From assembly GCA_003674045.1 (NCBI GenBank), contig PENC01000028.1, forward strand, positions 45,006 to 109,005: a stretch of 64,000 nt of DNA, in the 5' to 3' direction. Below the pieces are notes generated by a model. That model saw nothing but the letters and a program-made list of their open reading frames with translations, did not search any database and had not been told where the DNA came from. A program made the position numbers and the translations under genes. This document shows positions 51,907 through 61,115 of this stretch, in pieces. Positions within the stretch are counted from its first letter, which is position 1. Each line of letters begins with the position of its first letter. The stretch comes from Streptomyces griseocarneus. Its GTDB lineage: Bacteria; Actinomycetota; Actinomycetes; Streptomycetales; Streptomycetaceae.

Positions 51907-52293
51907 ACCCCTGTCTCTGCCGGATGCCCGCCGGTGTCGCTCCCCCGAGCACCCGCCCCGGCAGAGACAGGCCCAAGCCCCCGACGGGTAGCGGCTGCAA
52001 CGGCTGACGAGTCGAAGCCCCGTCCGTCCGCCCCCTTCGCGGGGTGCCGCGCAAGCGGTGAGGGAAGGGCCCCGGTCCGCGATCGCCGGCCGGGGCTCCG
52101 CAAGAGCTCCTGCCCTGCCGGGGCCCGGGCGCTGTTTCCTTTCCGGCGCCACCAACAGGGCGCGGCTACCCCGGCGGGGCAGGGCCAGACGCCCGCCCGG
52201 TCGCCTGCGTGACGGTCGGCGGCCGGGCGGGTCGGCAAGCACACGACGGTGCGGGGACCGACTCCCCGCAGTATGCCGAAGGGATCAAGCATC
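51907..52293. other. Gene-free stretch before DUF397 gene
   Basis: About 390 bases with no supported gene. It begins with the inverted repeat at 51910-51971 and contains further GC-rich partial palindromes around 52118-52190 (CCCTGCC...GGGGCAGGG). The promoter of the DUF397 gene should be in its right part. Confidence 0.4.
51910..51971 (+). terminator. Large-loop inverted repeat after the small-protein genes
   Basis: CCTGTCTCTGCCGG (51910-51923) pairs perfectly with 51958-51971 across a 34-base loop. It starts four bases after the stop at 51906 and probably ends that transcript. Confidence 0.65.
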
Positions 52294-52503
52294 ATGAGCG
52301 CAATCCCGGAGTTCGAGTTCCGCACGTCCAGTACGTGCAAGTACAACAACAGCGACCCGCGCTGTGTCGAGGTGGCGACGAACGTGCCCGGCAAGGTGGC
52401 GGTCCGCAACTCCGCGTCCGGCGGCACGGTCGAGTTCACCGCCGTTGAGTGGACCGACTTCCTGAGCGGTGCCAAGCTGGGAGAGTTCGACCTCTCGGCC
52501 TAG
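52294..52503 (+). CDS. DUF397 protein
   Basis: A 69-residue protein of the DUF397 family, with the typical SSTCKYNNSDPRCVEVAT start and WTDFLSGAKLGEFDL end. DUF397 proteins are commonly encoded beside XRE/HTH regulators in streptomycetes and are thought to work with them like a small antagonist or partner; the XRE gene at 49841-51055 is the likely mate though not directly adjacent. The stop is followed directly by the GGAGG of the next gene. Confidence 0.85.
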   Translation: MSAIPEFEFRTSSTCKYNNSDPRCVEVATNVPGKVAVRNSASGGTVEFTAVEWTDFLSGAKLGEFDLSA

Positions 52504-52511
52504 GAGGCACC

Positions 52512-52694
52512 GTGCAGGAGTGCCCCCGCTGCGGCGGTCACGCGGTACCGGACCCCGAACATGACCGGGCCCTGTGGTGCCTGTCCTGCTGGCACGCGTG
52601 GACGCTCCCGAGCGAACCCCGCTGCACGGGACACCTGCCCCGGCTCATGACCGCGCTGCGGGTGCTCCAAGAACACCGGGACCTGAACCGCTAG
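52512..52694 (+). CDS. Small zinc-ribbon-like protein, 60 residues
   Basis: Begins at GTG 52512 behind TAGGAGGCACC, an excellent ribosome site that includes the DUF397 stop. Two CxxC pairs, CPRC and CLSC, about 20 residues apart suggest a zinc ribbon; another Cys follows at CTGH. No family recognised. Co-transcribed with DUF397. Confidence 0.65.
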   Translation: MQECPRCGGHAVPDPEHDRALWCLSCWHAWTLPSEPRCTGHLPRLMTALRVLQEHRDLNR

Positions 52695-52749
52695 GCCCGC
52701 ATCGTCTCGGCGATCGAGTCGTCGTTCTGCGGGTGGCAGACAGCAAAAC

Positions 52750-52778
52750 GCCCCGCTCGGCCAAGTGCCGGTCGGGGC
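52750..52778 (+). terminator. Hairpin terminator after zinc-ribbon gene
   Basis: GCCCCG (52750-52755) pairs with CGGGGC (52773-52778), continued after one mismatch by TCGGC/GCCGG, around a CAAGT loop. The downstream sequence is T-rich (TTCTGTGTTCTC). Confidence 0.75.
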
Positions 52779-52806
52779 TTCTGTGTTCTCTGACGTGCCT
52801 GTATCG

Positions 52807-52953
52807 TCAGAACCGGTAGTCGGGTGTGTTGGGGTCGGCAGACATCAACGATTCCGCGAAGGCCTTGATCATTGTGCGGAGCAGGTCGGGACTCGCCGAG
52901 GCGAGGTTCTCCCCGGTCAGGACGTGCAGGGGCAGACTGTCAGGTGCGGTCAT
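52807..52953 (-). pseudogene. IS256-family transposase N-terminal stub
   Basis: The first 38 or so residues (ENLASASPDLLRTMIKAFAESLMSAD) match the N-terminus of streptomycete IS256-type transposases of about 400 residues, but the similarity stops abruptly and the frame closes 10 codons later. The DDE catalytic core is gone. GGAGATCAGCACG precedes the ATG at 52951-52953. It is the remnant of one end of an insertion sequence. Confidence 0.75.
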
Positions 52954-53280
52954 CGTGCTGATCTCCTTCAAAGACTTGGCGTCTTGAAGATCAGCCGGTG
53001 GCCGTTCGACTATACGGACCCTCACCCGGATACCGGATCAAACCCCCGGAACGGGCGGGAACCCGTACACCACTTCCATGGACGCAACCGGCCTTTGTGT
53101 AGTTCGTAGCCGAATCAAGCGCTTCGCGCACACGCCGGTGCAGCCCGATATCCGAGGACACCGAGGTGTCCTAGAGTCGCCGCATGCGGCGAAGGACAGG
53201 ACTGGTAATGGCTGGGGCGGCGGCTCTTGCCTGGGGCGAGTGGTTGAACTGGCGCTGGTCTCGAGCTCTCGTGGGGAACC

Positions 53281-53784
53281 GTGGGGGGCGCTGCCGAGGC
53301 CGTGGTCGTGTTGGGATACCGGAACCCCCAAGCGACGGCCAACTTCATCAACCGATGGCGAGTGCACGCCGGAATTCGCTCCATTGCCGCGGACCGTGCG
53401 TACAGCACCCGTGTGATCTTCAGCGGCGGTGCGACCAGCGGTGGCGCTGCGGAGGCCCGGCTGATGGCTGACTATGCGAAGTCGGCGCTCGAGTTCGACG
53501 GCACAGTGTTCCTCGAAGATCGAAGCGCGACGACATGGGAGAACGTCACGAACGTCATCCCCCTGCTTGAGGACGTCGACCGCATCAAGATCGCCTCCCA
53601 ACCGGCTCACGCGCTCAAGGCCCGCGCGTACTTGCGACGGCAGCGCCCTGATCTTGCAAAGAAGCTGGTGCGCGCGGATGACTACCGCCCTGGCGAGTGG
53701 ACGGTCGTCAAGCCGCTGCTGGCCCTGTACGGACTCTGGACACTCCGCGGTCTCACGGCCGACGAACGGAAGATCTCGCTGTAG
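53281..53784 (+). CDS. YdcF-like (DUF218) protein, 5' part frame-disrupted
   Basis: A 167-residue DUF218/YdcF-like domain with VVVLGYRNP, IFSGGATSGGAAEARLMADYA, EDRSATTWENV and ASQPAHALKARAYLRR, the conserved acidic and basic motifs of the fold. Relatives usually carry a short hydrophobic N-terminus; here a fitting one (MRRRTGLVMAGAAALAWGEW) starts at 53184 but is in another frame, off by one base near 53277-53281. Either translation starts at GTG 53281 behind GGGGAA or the gene has been broken. Substrate unknown. Confidence 0.65.
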   Translation: MGGAAEAVVVLGYRNPQATANFINRWRVHAGIRSIAADRAYSTRVIFSGGATSGGAAEARLMADYAKSALEFDGTVFLEDRSATTWENVTNVIPLLEDVDRIKIASQPAHALKARAYLRRQRPDLAKKLVRADDYRPGEWTVVKPLLALYGLWTLRGLTADERKISL

Positions 53785-53878
53785 ACCTGAGGCTGCGACC
53801 GCCTGTCACGCTGTGTGATGCGCGTCGTATCCGCCACACCGTGAGCGTACTGCTGTACAGACGCCCCGGCCCCCGCCC

Positions 53879-56800
53879 TCACCCCCCGACCCCCGCCGTG
53901 CGGTGCCGGACCGTCGAGCCCGTTCTGCTCTTGACGACCTGGAGCTGCGCCGGGACCCGCTGGCGGAGGTCGGCGACGTGGCTGACGATGCCGACGGTGC
54001 GGTCGCGTTCGCGGAGGGAGTCGAGGACGTCCATGACCTCGTCCAGGGTCTGTTCGTCGAGGCTGCCGAAGCCCTCGTCGATGAAGAGGGTGTCGAGGGG
54101 GACGCCGCCCGCCTCCTCCGTGACGACGTCGGCGAGGCCGAGGGCGAGGGCGAGGGAGGCGAAGAAGGTCTCGCCGCCGGAGAGGGTCGCGGTGTCGCGT
54201 TCGCGGCCCGTCCAGGCGTCGATCACGTGCAGGCCCAGGCCCGAACGGCGGGTGCCGGAGCGGGCGTCGGAGTGGACGAGGGTGTAGCGGCCGGCGGACA
54301 TCCGGCGCAGGCGGACGCTCGCGGCGGCCGCCACCTGCTCCAGCCGGGCCGCGAGGACGTAGGACTCCAGGCGCATCTTGCGCTCGTTGTGCGCGGAGGT
54401 GCCCGCGACGAGCGTCGCCAGGCCCGCCACCCGGTGGTGCTCCTCGCGCAGCGGGGCGAGGCGGCGCACGTCGGCCGCGGCCTGCGCGGACAGCCGGTCC
54501 AGGTCGCCGCAGCGGGTACGGGCCGCCGCCTCCGTCGCGGCGGCCTCGCGCAGCCGCCGGGTCGCGGCGGCCAGCAGCTCGTCCGCGGCGGCCGGGTCGG
54601 CGGCGGGCCGCGCGGCGGCGGACGTCAGTTGAGGGTCGGTCAGTTCGGCGGCCGTGGCGGCCTCTTCGCGCTGCCAGGCGTCCAGGCGCTGCCGCAGCGC
54701 CCGCTGTCCGTCGTCGGACAGCACGGCACCGGCGGCTTCCGCGGGCGCGGTGAACCCGGCGCGGGCGACCGCCGCGTCGAGCCGGGCCGTCGCCTTCTCC
54801 AGCTCGTCCGCCGCGGCCGCCGCGGACCGTGCGGTCCCGGCGGCGTCGCCGACCAGGGACAGGCGGTGCTCCAGCAGCGCGGCGTGCGCGGCGACGCTCT
54901 CCGCTCCTCCGCGTGCCTGCGCCAGTTCCTGCTCCAGGGCGTGGAGTTCGCCGTCGAGGTGCTCCCTGCGGGCCGTACGGGCGGTGATGCGCAGCTCCGC
55001 CGCCTGCTGTCCGGCGCGCCGGAGCTCGTGCTCCCGCTCGGCGCGCTCCAGCGCCTCCCGGGCCGCGTGGACGTCGGCGCCCGCCGCACGGGCCTCGGCG
55101 AAGGACCGCCGGACCTCCTCGGCCGCCGCGGCCAGCTCGGCCGCGCTCGCGTCGCCCGCCTCGGCTCGGGCGTGGGCCAAGCCGTCCCGCAGCGCCTGGA
55201 GTTCCCGTTCGACGCGCTCGCGGTCGGCGTCGGCGCGCCGGGAGTCCTCCAGGGCCCGCTCCTCGTCGGCGCGGTCGACATGGCCCGCGGCGGCGCGTGC
55301 CGGGTCGGGGTGCTCGGTGGAGCCGCACACCTTGCACGCCTCACCCGGGGTCAGCCCGGCCGCGAGCTCGGCCGCGATGCCCAGCAGGCGGCGCTCCTTG
55401 AGGTCGAGCCAGTGCTCGCGCGCGGCGGCGGCGTGCTCCCGGGCCCCGCGCAGCCGCTCCTCGGCCCCGTCGGCCTGTCCGGCCAGCCGGTCGCGTTCGC
55501 GCGCGGCCTCCAGCCGGCGCCGGGCCGGGGCCACTTCGCCCTCCAGCCGGGCGGCGCGGGTGGCCGCCTCCTGCGCGCTGTCCACGCGCCGCTGGTGGCG
55601 GGCGTGCAGGGGCTCCCAGCCCGCGAGCCACTCGGCGGCCTCGGCACGGGTGTCCTCGTCGGAACGGGCCTCGCGCTCCAGGCCCGCGAGCTCCGCCGTG
55701 ATCCCCGCGGCGCGCTGCTCCGCGCGGCGGGCGGCGGACAGCGCGCCGAGCTGCTCGCGGAGCATCGCGTCGAGGGCGGCGAGCCCCTCCGCGTCGGCGC
55801 CCCGGTGCGTGGCGGGGAGCTGTGTGCGGGCCCGCCGCTCGGCGTCGGCCGCCGCGCGATGGGCGCGCCCGGCCTCCTCGTACAGCTCCAGGGCGGGGAC
55901 GACGGCCGCGGCGGCGACGGCCCGCTCCAGGCGCCCGTGGAGCTCCTCGCGCTCGGCGCGGCTCTCGTCGAACGCGGCGGCGCGCTGCCGGGCCGCCGCG
56001 TGCCGGTGCTGGAGCGCGGCCAGTTCCCGCGTCGCCTCGGCGTGCCGCTGCGCCGCGCGGTGTCCCTCCTCGACGGTGCGCAGGGCCACGGCCGCGACGG
56101 CGTACAGCTCCCGCGCGCTCGTGCGCGCCAGCGCCGCCCACTCCAGCACGGCCTCGGCCAGCCCCGCGTCGCCGGGCGACAGGGAGGTGGCGGCCTTGGC
56201 CGTACGGGAGGAAGCGCGCTGCTTTGGTACGAGGGCGGACGTGCCCGGCGCGGGCAGCGAGGCGTCGCCCACGGCCTGCTGCATCCGGTGCAGGAGAGCG
56301 AGGAGCTGCTCGTCCCCGCTGTGGACCTGCTTCTCGGCGGCGCGGCGCAGCTCGGCGAGGTGCTCCTCGACGGCGGCGAAGCGGCTGGTGTCGAAGAGCT
56401 TGCCGAGCAGCTTGCCGCGCGCGGTGTCCTCGGCGCGCAGAAAGCGGGCGAAGTCGCCCTGCGGCAACAGCACGACCTGGCAGAACTGCTCCCGGCTCAT
56501 GCCGATCAGCTGGGCGATCTCCTCGCCGATCTCCTGGTGGGAGCGGCTGAGCCCGTGCCACTGCCCGTCGGCGCCGAGCTCGCTCAGCTCGCTGTGCGGC
56601 CGCTCGCGGGTGTACCCGGGGCCGCGCCGCTTGGGGCGCAGCTGCTCGGGCCGCCGGGTGATCTCCAGGCGCCTGCCGCCGACGGTCAGGTCGAGGGTGA
56701 CCTGGGTGAGGGCGCCGGGGGCGGCGTGGTCGCTGCGCAGCGCGAGGCCGTTGCCCTGGCGGGCCCCGGGCACGCCGCCGTAGAGGGCGTAGCAGACCGC

Positions 56801-56938
56801 GTCGAGGACGGAGGTCTTGCCCGCGCCGGTGGGGCCGTGCAGCAGGAAGAGCCCGGCCGCCGCCAGTTCGTCGAAGTCGACCTGCTGCTTCGCGCCGAAG
56901 GGGCCGAAGGCCTCGATGGTGAGCCGGTGCAGCCTCAT
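53879..56938 (-). CDS. sbcC: SbcC-type nuclease ATPase (SMC-like, Rad50 family)
   Basis: A 1019-residue Rad50-like ATPase. Walker A GPTGAGKTSVLDAV lies near residue 35, the Q-loop QVVLLPQGDFARFL near 160, long Ala/Arg/Glu-rich coiled coils flank a zinc hook CKVCGS near residue 533, and the C-terminus has the signature LSGGETFFASLALAL, Walker B LDTLFIDEGFGSLDEQTLD and the switch His in GIVSHV. With SbcD it cleaves hairpins and DNA ends. The ATG lies 37 bases after the sbcD stop. Confidence 0.95.
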   Translation of the reverse strand: MRLHRLTIEAFGPFGAKQQVDFDELAAAGLFLLHGPTGAGKTSVLDAVCYALYGGVPGARQGNGLALRSDHAAPGALTQVTLDLTVGGRRLEITRRPEQLRPKRRGPGYTRERPHSELSELGADGQWHGLSRSHQEIGEEIAQLIGMSREQFCQVVLLPQGDFARFLRAEDTARGKLLGKLFDTSRFAAVEEHLAELRRAAEKQVHSGDEQLLALLHRMQQAVGDASLPAPGTSALVPKQRASSRTAKAATSLSPGDAGLAEAVLEWAALARTSARELYAVAAVALRTVEEGHRAAQRHAEATRELAALQHRHAAARQRAAAFDESRAEREELHGRLERAVAAAAVVPALELYEEAGRAHRAAADAERRARTQLPATHRGADAEGLAALDAMLREQLGALSAARRAEQRAAGITAELAGLEREARSDEDTRAEAAEWLAGWEPLHARHQRRVDSAQEAATRAARLEGEVAPARRRLEAARERDRLAGQADGAEERLRGAREHAAAAREHWLDLKERRLLGIAAELAAGLTPGEACKVCGSTEHPDPARAAAGHVDRADEERALEDSRRADADRERVERELQALRDGLAHARAEAGDASAAELAAAAEEVRRSFAEARAAGADVHAAREALERAEREHELRRAGQQAAELRITARTARREHLDGELHALEQELAQARGGAESVAAHAALLEHRLSLVGDAAGTARSAAAAADELEKATARLDAAVARAGFTAPAEAAGAVLSDDGQRALRQRLDAWQREEAATAAELTDPQLTSAAARPAADPAAADELLAAATRRLREAAATEAAARTRCGDLDRLSAQAAADVRRLAPLREEHHRVAGLATLVAGTSAHNERKMRLESYVLAARLEQVAAAASVRLRRMSAGRYTLVHSDARSGTRRSGLGLHVIDAWTGRERDTATLSGGETFFASLALALGLADVVTEEAGGVPLDTLFIDEGFGSLDEQTLDEVMDVLDSLRERDRTVGIVSHVADLRQRVPAQLQVVKSRTGSTVRHRTAGVGG

Positions 56939-56975
56939 CGCGTGATCCTCGGCGTCCTGGAGGAGATGGGCATGG

Positions 56976-58142
56976 TCATCGCGTCTCCTCCGCGGCGCTC
57001 TCGGCCAGCCGTACGGAGTCGACGGCGCCCGTCAGCACCGTGCGCTCGGAGGCGTCGGGCCCCCGGCCGCCGCGCACGTGCGCCACGAAGTCCTCGGCGA
57101 TCTCGTGGTCGGAACGGCCGCGGAGCCGCTGGGCGTAGGAGGCGAGGGGGTCCTCGGGCGGCCGCTCCGGTTCGAGGACCAGGCTCACCACGTGCGGGAA
57201 GCGCCGCGCGAGCCGGGCCATGGGCTCGTCCGGGCGGTGCGGGTCGGTGAGGGTGGCCTCGACCCACGCCTCCTCGTACCGCTCCAGGCGCGGGTCCCGG
57301 AGCAGCTCGTCGAGCCGGCCGCGGATACGGGCGAGCGGGCGCGGCACCGGGCAGTCGATCCGCTCGGCGGTCAGGTCGCCGTCGGCGCCGAGGTCGACGA
57401 GCCACATGGTCTTGCGGTGGCTCGCCTCGGAGAAGGAGTACGCGAGCGGCGAGCCGGAGTAGCGCACGCGCTCGGTGACCGTCTGGCAGCCGTGGAGGTG
57501 GCCGAGCGCGGCGTAGTCGACGCCGTCGAAGACCTCGGGGGAGACGGAGGCGACCCCGCCCACACTGATGTCGCGCTCGCTGTCGCTGCTCGCGCCGCCC
57601 GTGACGAAGGCGTGGGCGAGCACGACGGACCGGGTGCCCGCGGGCCGCGCCGCGAGGTCGGTCCGCACCCGGTCCATGGCCGCGGTCAGCACCGCCTGGT
57701 GCCCGCCGCGGGGTGTGCCGAACTCCGTGCGCACGAGCGACGGCTCCAGATAGGGCAGGCCGTAGAAGGCGACGTCACCGTGCTCGTCGGCGAGGACGAC
57801 GGGGGCGCCGCACTCCGCGGGGGCGGTCCGTAGATGTATCCCGGCCCGCTCGATCAGCCCGGCCCCGACGCCCAGGCGGCGGGGCGAGTCGTGGTTGCCG
57901 GAGATCATCACGGTGGGCACACCGGCCTCGGCGAGCCGGTGCAGGGCCGTATCGAAGAGCTCGACGGCGGACAGCGGCGGCACCGCGCGGTCGTAGACGT
58001 CCCCGGCGACGAGCACGACGTCGACCTCCCGCGCGTGGACGGTCGCCACGAGGTGGTCGACGAACTCCCGCTGCGCCTGGATCAGGCTCATCCGGTGGAA
58101 GGAGCGTCCGAGGTGCCAGTCGGAGGTGTGCAGCATTCTCAT
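56976..58142 (-). CDS. sbcD: SbcD-type exonuclease (Mre11 family)
   Basis: A 388-residue metallophosphoesterase. Metal-binding motifs in order: HTSDWHLGRSFH, VLVAGDVYDRAVPP, ISGNHDSPRRLG, VLAHAFVTGG and ALGHLHGCQ. It is the nuclease subunit of SbcCD, using Mn. Start ATG 58140-58142 with GGAG upstream; a second ATG two codons in is possible, and the frame is open to 58250 without support. sbcD-sbcC is the usual order. Confidence 0.95.
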   Translation of the reverse strand: MRMLHTSDWHLGRSFHRMSLIQAQREFVDHLVATVHAREVDVVLVAGDVYDRAVPPLSAVELFDTALHRLAEAGVPTVMISGNHDSPRRLGVGAGLIERAGIHLRTAPAECGAPVVLADEHGDVAFYGLPYLEPSLVRTEFGTPRGGHQAVLTAAMDRVRTDLAARPAGTRSVVLAHAFVTGGASSDSERDISVGGVASVSPEVFDGVDYAALGHLHGCQTVTERVRYSGSPLAYSFSEASHRKTMWLVDLGADGDLTAERIDCPVPRPLARIRGRLDELLRDPRLERYEEAWVEATLTDPHRPDEPMARLARRFPHVVSLVLEPERPPEDPLASYAQRLRGRSDHEIAEDFVAHVRGGRGPDASERTVLTGAVDSVRLAESAAEETR

Positions 58143-58445
58143 GTCGCGGCTCCGACCCGCATGTCTTCCCGTCCTCACGCTCGTGGCCGCCACCGGACGG
58201 CGCCGGGCCCGCGGGGGCTCCGGCACCGGCACGACGGCTGCCGTGGACACGGCAGCCGACCTTCAGTTTCGCACGCGGTCCCGTCCCGCCGGAGGGGCAT
58301 CGGGAAGATCACGGGGGAGACGGGGGACACACGTCCGCCCGGACCGGTCTGCGGGGGTTCAGACCGGTCCGGGCGGAGCTTCGAGGCGAGGCTCTCGGGC
58401 CTCGGTGGGTGAGGGGCGTTCGTCACGCCCCTCGGGGGGAGGCCC
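58143..58445. other. Intergenic stretch between sbcD and MFS gene
   Basis: About 300 bases without a supported gene. The sbcD promoter should be in its left part, and the long hairpin at 58334-58377 terminates the MFS transcript in its right part. Confidence 0.5.
58334..58377 (-). terminator. Long perfect hairpin downstream of MFS gene
   Basis: An 18-base-pair perfect stem (TCCGCCCGGACCGGTCTG at 58334-58351 with 58360-58377) and an eight-base loop, located 68 bases past the MFS stop. Confidence 0.8.
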
Positions 58446-59879
58446 TCAGGCCTTCGCGGGGGAAGCGGGAGCCGGGGTCCCGGCGGTGTAGCGCAGCCCG
58501 GCCAGGGTGGCGAGCAGAGCCGTGACGATCATGTAGACCCAGCCGTGCCGGAAGGCACCCATGGTGGGGTGCGCCGAGCTGCCCAGGATCGCGGTGAGCA
58601 GGGCCACACCGAGCGCGGAGCCGATCTGACGGGACATCATCAGCGTGCCCGAGCCGACCGAGAGCTGCTCGGCGGGCAGCGCGCTCGCGGCGCCGAACAG
58701 GGCGGGCTGGATCAGGGCGTTGCCCGCGCCGACCAGGATCGCGCCCGGCAGGTACGTCGCGGCGTAGGCGGGGGTGGAGTCGGCGGTCGCCAGCCACCAG
58801 GCGCAGCCCGCGGCGAACACCAGGCCTCCGGCCACCGCCGAGGACCGGGCGCCGATCCGCTTGATGATCTTCCCGGACTGCGACGACAGGATCATCACGG
58901 TGACCGGGGTGGGTGCGATGCCCAGACCGGCGCGCAGGACCGTGTAGTGCCACTGGCCGGTCAGGAACAGGGCCGCCTGGAAGAGCATCGAGGCGAACGC
59001 CAGGTAGTAGAGGAAGATGCCGGCGGTGCCGACCCGGAACATCCGGTTGGCGAAGAGCGCGGGGCTGATGATGGGCGCCGGGCTGCGGCGGATGTGCCAC
59101 AGGCAGAGGGCCGTCAGGACCACCGCGGCGACGAAGCAGACCACCGTGCCGGGAGCGGTGTAGCCCCAGTCGGGTGCCTCCACGAATGCCATGGTCAGCG
59201 CTCCGGACGCGAGCAGGATCAGCAGCGAGCCGAGCAGGTCCAGCCCTTGCGAGGCCTTCCGGGCCACGTTCGGCAGCAGGCGCACACCGGCCACGGCGGC
59301 GATCGCGCACACCGGGACGTTGATGAGGAAGATCCACCGCCAGCTCAGCTGCACCAGCAGACCGCCCAGGACCGGTCCGCTGCCCGCCGCGACGGCGGCG
59401 ACGGCCGTCCAGATGCCGATCGCCGTGGAGCGCTCGTGCTCGGGGAAGGCCGGCAGGGCCAGGCCCAGGGAGGTGGGCACCAGGACCGCCGCCGCGATCG
59501 CCTGCACCACGCGGGCCACGATCAGGACGGTCAGGCTGGGCGCGACCGCGCAGCCGACCGAGGACAGGCCGAAGAGGACCATGCCGAGCAGGAAGCTCGC
59601 CTTGCGGCTGGTGTCGTCCGCGAGCCGTCCGGCGGGGATGAGGAGCGCCGCGAGGACGATCGTGTAGCCGTTCAGCACCCATGACATCGAGGCCATGGAC
59701 GCCTGGGGAAAGGACTTCTCCAGCGCGGGGAACGCCACGGTGACGGCGAACAGGTCGAGGATCGCGAGGAACTGGGCGGCCGACGCGACGGTCAGCACCA
59801 GCCAACGCCGTGGATCTGCCGGCGGGGCCGCGGGGGCGGCGGCAGCGTCCGCCGGTCGGGTTTCTGGAATCGAGGTCAT
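58446..59879 (-). CDS. MFS transporter, DHA2-type drug:H+ antiporter
   Basis: A 477-residue transporter with about fourteen hydrophobic segments. The antiporter motifs LDLFAVTVAFPALEKSF in helix 1, WVLNGYTIVLAALLIPAGRLADDTSRK between helices 2 and 3, and the GSGPVLGGLL motif C mark the DHA2 drug efflux group. It is divergent from the GlxA-type regulator (139 bases between starts) with a palindrome between them, so it is probably controlled by that regulator. Confidence 0.9.
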   Translation of the reverse strand: MTSIPETRPADAAAAPAAPPADPRRWLVLTVASAAQFLAILDLFAVTVAFPALEKSFPQASMASMSWVLNGYTIVLAALLIPAGRLADDTSRKASFLLGMVLFGLSSVGCAVAPSLTVLIVARVVQAIAAAVLVPTSLGLALPAFPEHERSTAIGIWTAVAAVAAGSGPVLGGLLVQLSWRWIFLINVPVCAIAAVAGVRLLPNVARKASQGLDLLGSLLILLASGALTMAFVEAPDWGYTAPGTVVCFVAAVVLTALCLWHIRRSPAPIISPALFANRMFRVGTAGIFLYYLAFASMLFQAALFLTGQWHYTVLRAGLGIAPTPVTVMILSSQSGKIIKRIGARSSAVAGGLVFAAGCAWWLATADSTPAYAATYLPGAILVGAGNALIQPALFGAASALPAEQLSVGSGTLMMSRQIGSALGVALLTAILGSSAHPTMGAFRHGWVYMIVTALLATLAGLRYTAGTPAPASPAKA

Positions 59880-59984
59880 GGCCGTATCCGTCGTCTCTCC
59901 GCTGGTCGAGGGGGGATGCGCCCCTTCCTTGGCCGAGAAGCGGTGCGCCCCTCCACTATCGCCACCCGGCTTCGCCGCTTCGAG

Positions 59985-59998
59985 TGGCAGAACTGCCA
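59985..59998. promoter_or_regulatory. Probable operator between MFS and GlxA-type genes
   Basis: TGGCAGAACTGCCA is a perfect 14-base palindrome. A further TACTGCCA half-site at 60013-60020 includes the ATG of the regulator. The region is otherwise short, so binding here could control both divergent genes. Confidence 0.6.
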
Positions 59999-60018
59999 GC
60001 AGTCGCTACATTACTGCC

Positions 60019-61023
60019 ATGAATGATCACTCCGGGGGCCCCGGGACCGTGGCCGTGGCCGTGACCGACGGCATGCCGATCCTGGAACTGGCCGTCCCCT
60101 GCCATGTGTTCGGCACGCCCAGGCCCGATCTGCGCGACTCCTGGTACGACTTCCGGCTGTGCAACCCCACGGGCGGCACCGCGGCACCGGCACGCCAGTG
60201 GTTCACCACCGACACCCCGTACGGCTATCAGGAGCTCGTCGAGGCCGACACCGTCATCGTCCCCGCCAGCGCGGACGTCCGCGGCCGTCCCCCCGGGCGG
60301 CTGCTCGACGCCGTCCGCGAGGCCCACGCCCGCGGGGCGCGGATCGTCTCGCTGTGCTCGGGGGCGTTCGTACTGGCGGCCGCCGGTCTGCTCGACGGGC
60401 GCCGGGCCGCGACCCACTGGGAACACGCCCCGCTGCTCGCCGAGCGCTACCCGGACATCGAGGTCGACCCCACCGTCCTGTACATCGACGACGGCGACAT
60501 CCTCACCAGCGCGGGCAGCACCGCCGGGATCGACCTGTGCCTGCACCTGGTGCGCAAGGACCTGGGCTCCCGGGTGGCCAGCTCGGTCGCCCGCCACCTG
60601 GTCGTGCCTGCCCACCGGCCCGGCGGGCAGGCCCAGTACATCGAGGCGCCCCTGCCGCCGAAGGAGACCGACGACGGCCTGGCCCCCCTGCTGCACTGGG
60701 CCGCCGAGAACGTGCACCGCCCGCTCACCACGCCGGAGCTGGCCCGGCGGGCCGGGACGAGCGAACGGACGCTGGTCCGGCGGTTCCACCAGTCCACCGG
60801 CACCACCCCCCTGCGGTGGCTCCAGGCACAGCGCATCGCCCGCGCCAAGGAACTGCTGGAGACGACCGACCAGCCGATGGACAGGATCGCCGAGCAGTGC
60901 GGGCTGGGCGGCGCGGCCAACCTCCGGCTCCACTTCGCCCGCAGCGTCGGCATCTCCCCGACCGAGTACCGCCGGGGACACCGCGCCGACCGCCACGAAC
61001 GGGCCGCGGTCGCCGGTCACTGA
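60019..61023 (+). CDS. GlxA/FtrA-family AraC-type transcriptional regulator
   Basis: A 334-residue regulator with an N-terminal DJ-1/PfpI-like amidase-fold domain (about 8-190; VSLCSGAFVLAAAGLL contains the nucleophile-elbow Cys) and a C-terminal AraC HTH pair (about 225-325; ELARRAGTSERTLVRRFHQSTGTTPLRWL and QCGLGGAANLRLHFARSVGISPTEYRR). Probably senses a small ligand and controls the divergent exporter and the tautomerase/decarboxylase-like genes downstream. Confidence 0.92.
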   Translation: MNDHSGGPGTVAVAVTDGMPILELAVPCHVFGTPRPDLRDSWYDFRLCNPTGGTAAPARQWFTTDTPYGYQELVEADTVIVPASADVRGRPPGRLLDAVREAHARGARIVSLCSGAFVLAAAGLLDGRRAATHWEHAPLLAERYPDIEVDPTVLYIDDGDILTSAGSTAGIDLCLHLVRKDLGSRVASSVARHLVVPAHRPGGQAQYIEAPLPPKETDDGLAPLLHWAAENVHRPLTTPELARRAGTSERTLVRRFHQSTGTTPLRWLQAQRIARAKELLETTDQPMDRIAEQCGLGGAANLRLHFARSVGISPTEYRRGHRADRHERAAVAGH

Positions 61024-61115
61024 CGCCCGGCCGCCTTGCACCAAAGTCGGATACCCAACTCCCTTGCGCGACAGGTAGAAAACAAGACAATCACTACTGC
61101 ACGGAAGGGGCTTCC

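Noticed and set aside
53903..57250. Plus-strand open frame of about 1100 codons across sbcC and the sbcD end
   Set aside because: Same composition effect; it crosses two well-supported genes on the other strand and shows no motif.
59985..60020. AdpA-type binding site in the MFS/GlxA gap
   Set aside because: TGGC occurs, but positions five and seven of the known AdpA consensus do not fit in either orientation; a site for the local regulator is the simpler reading.
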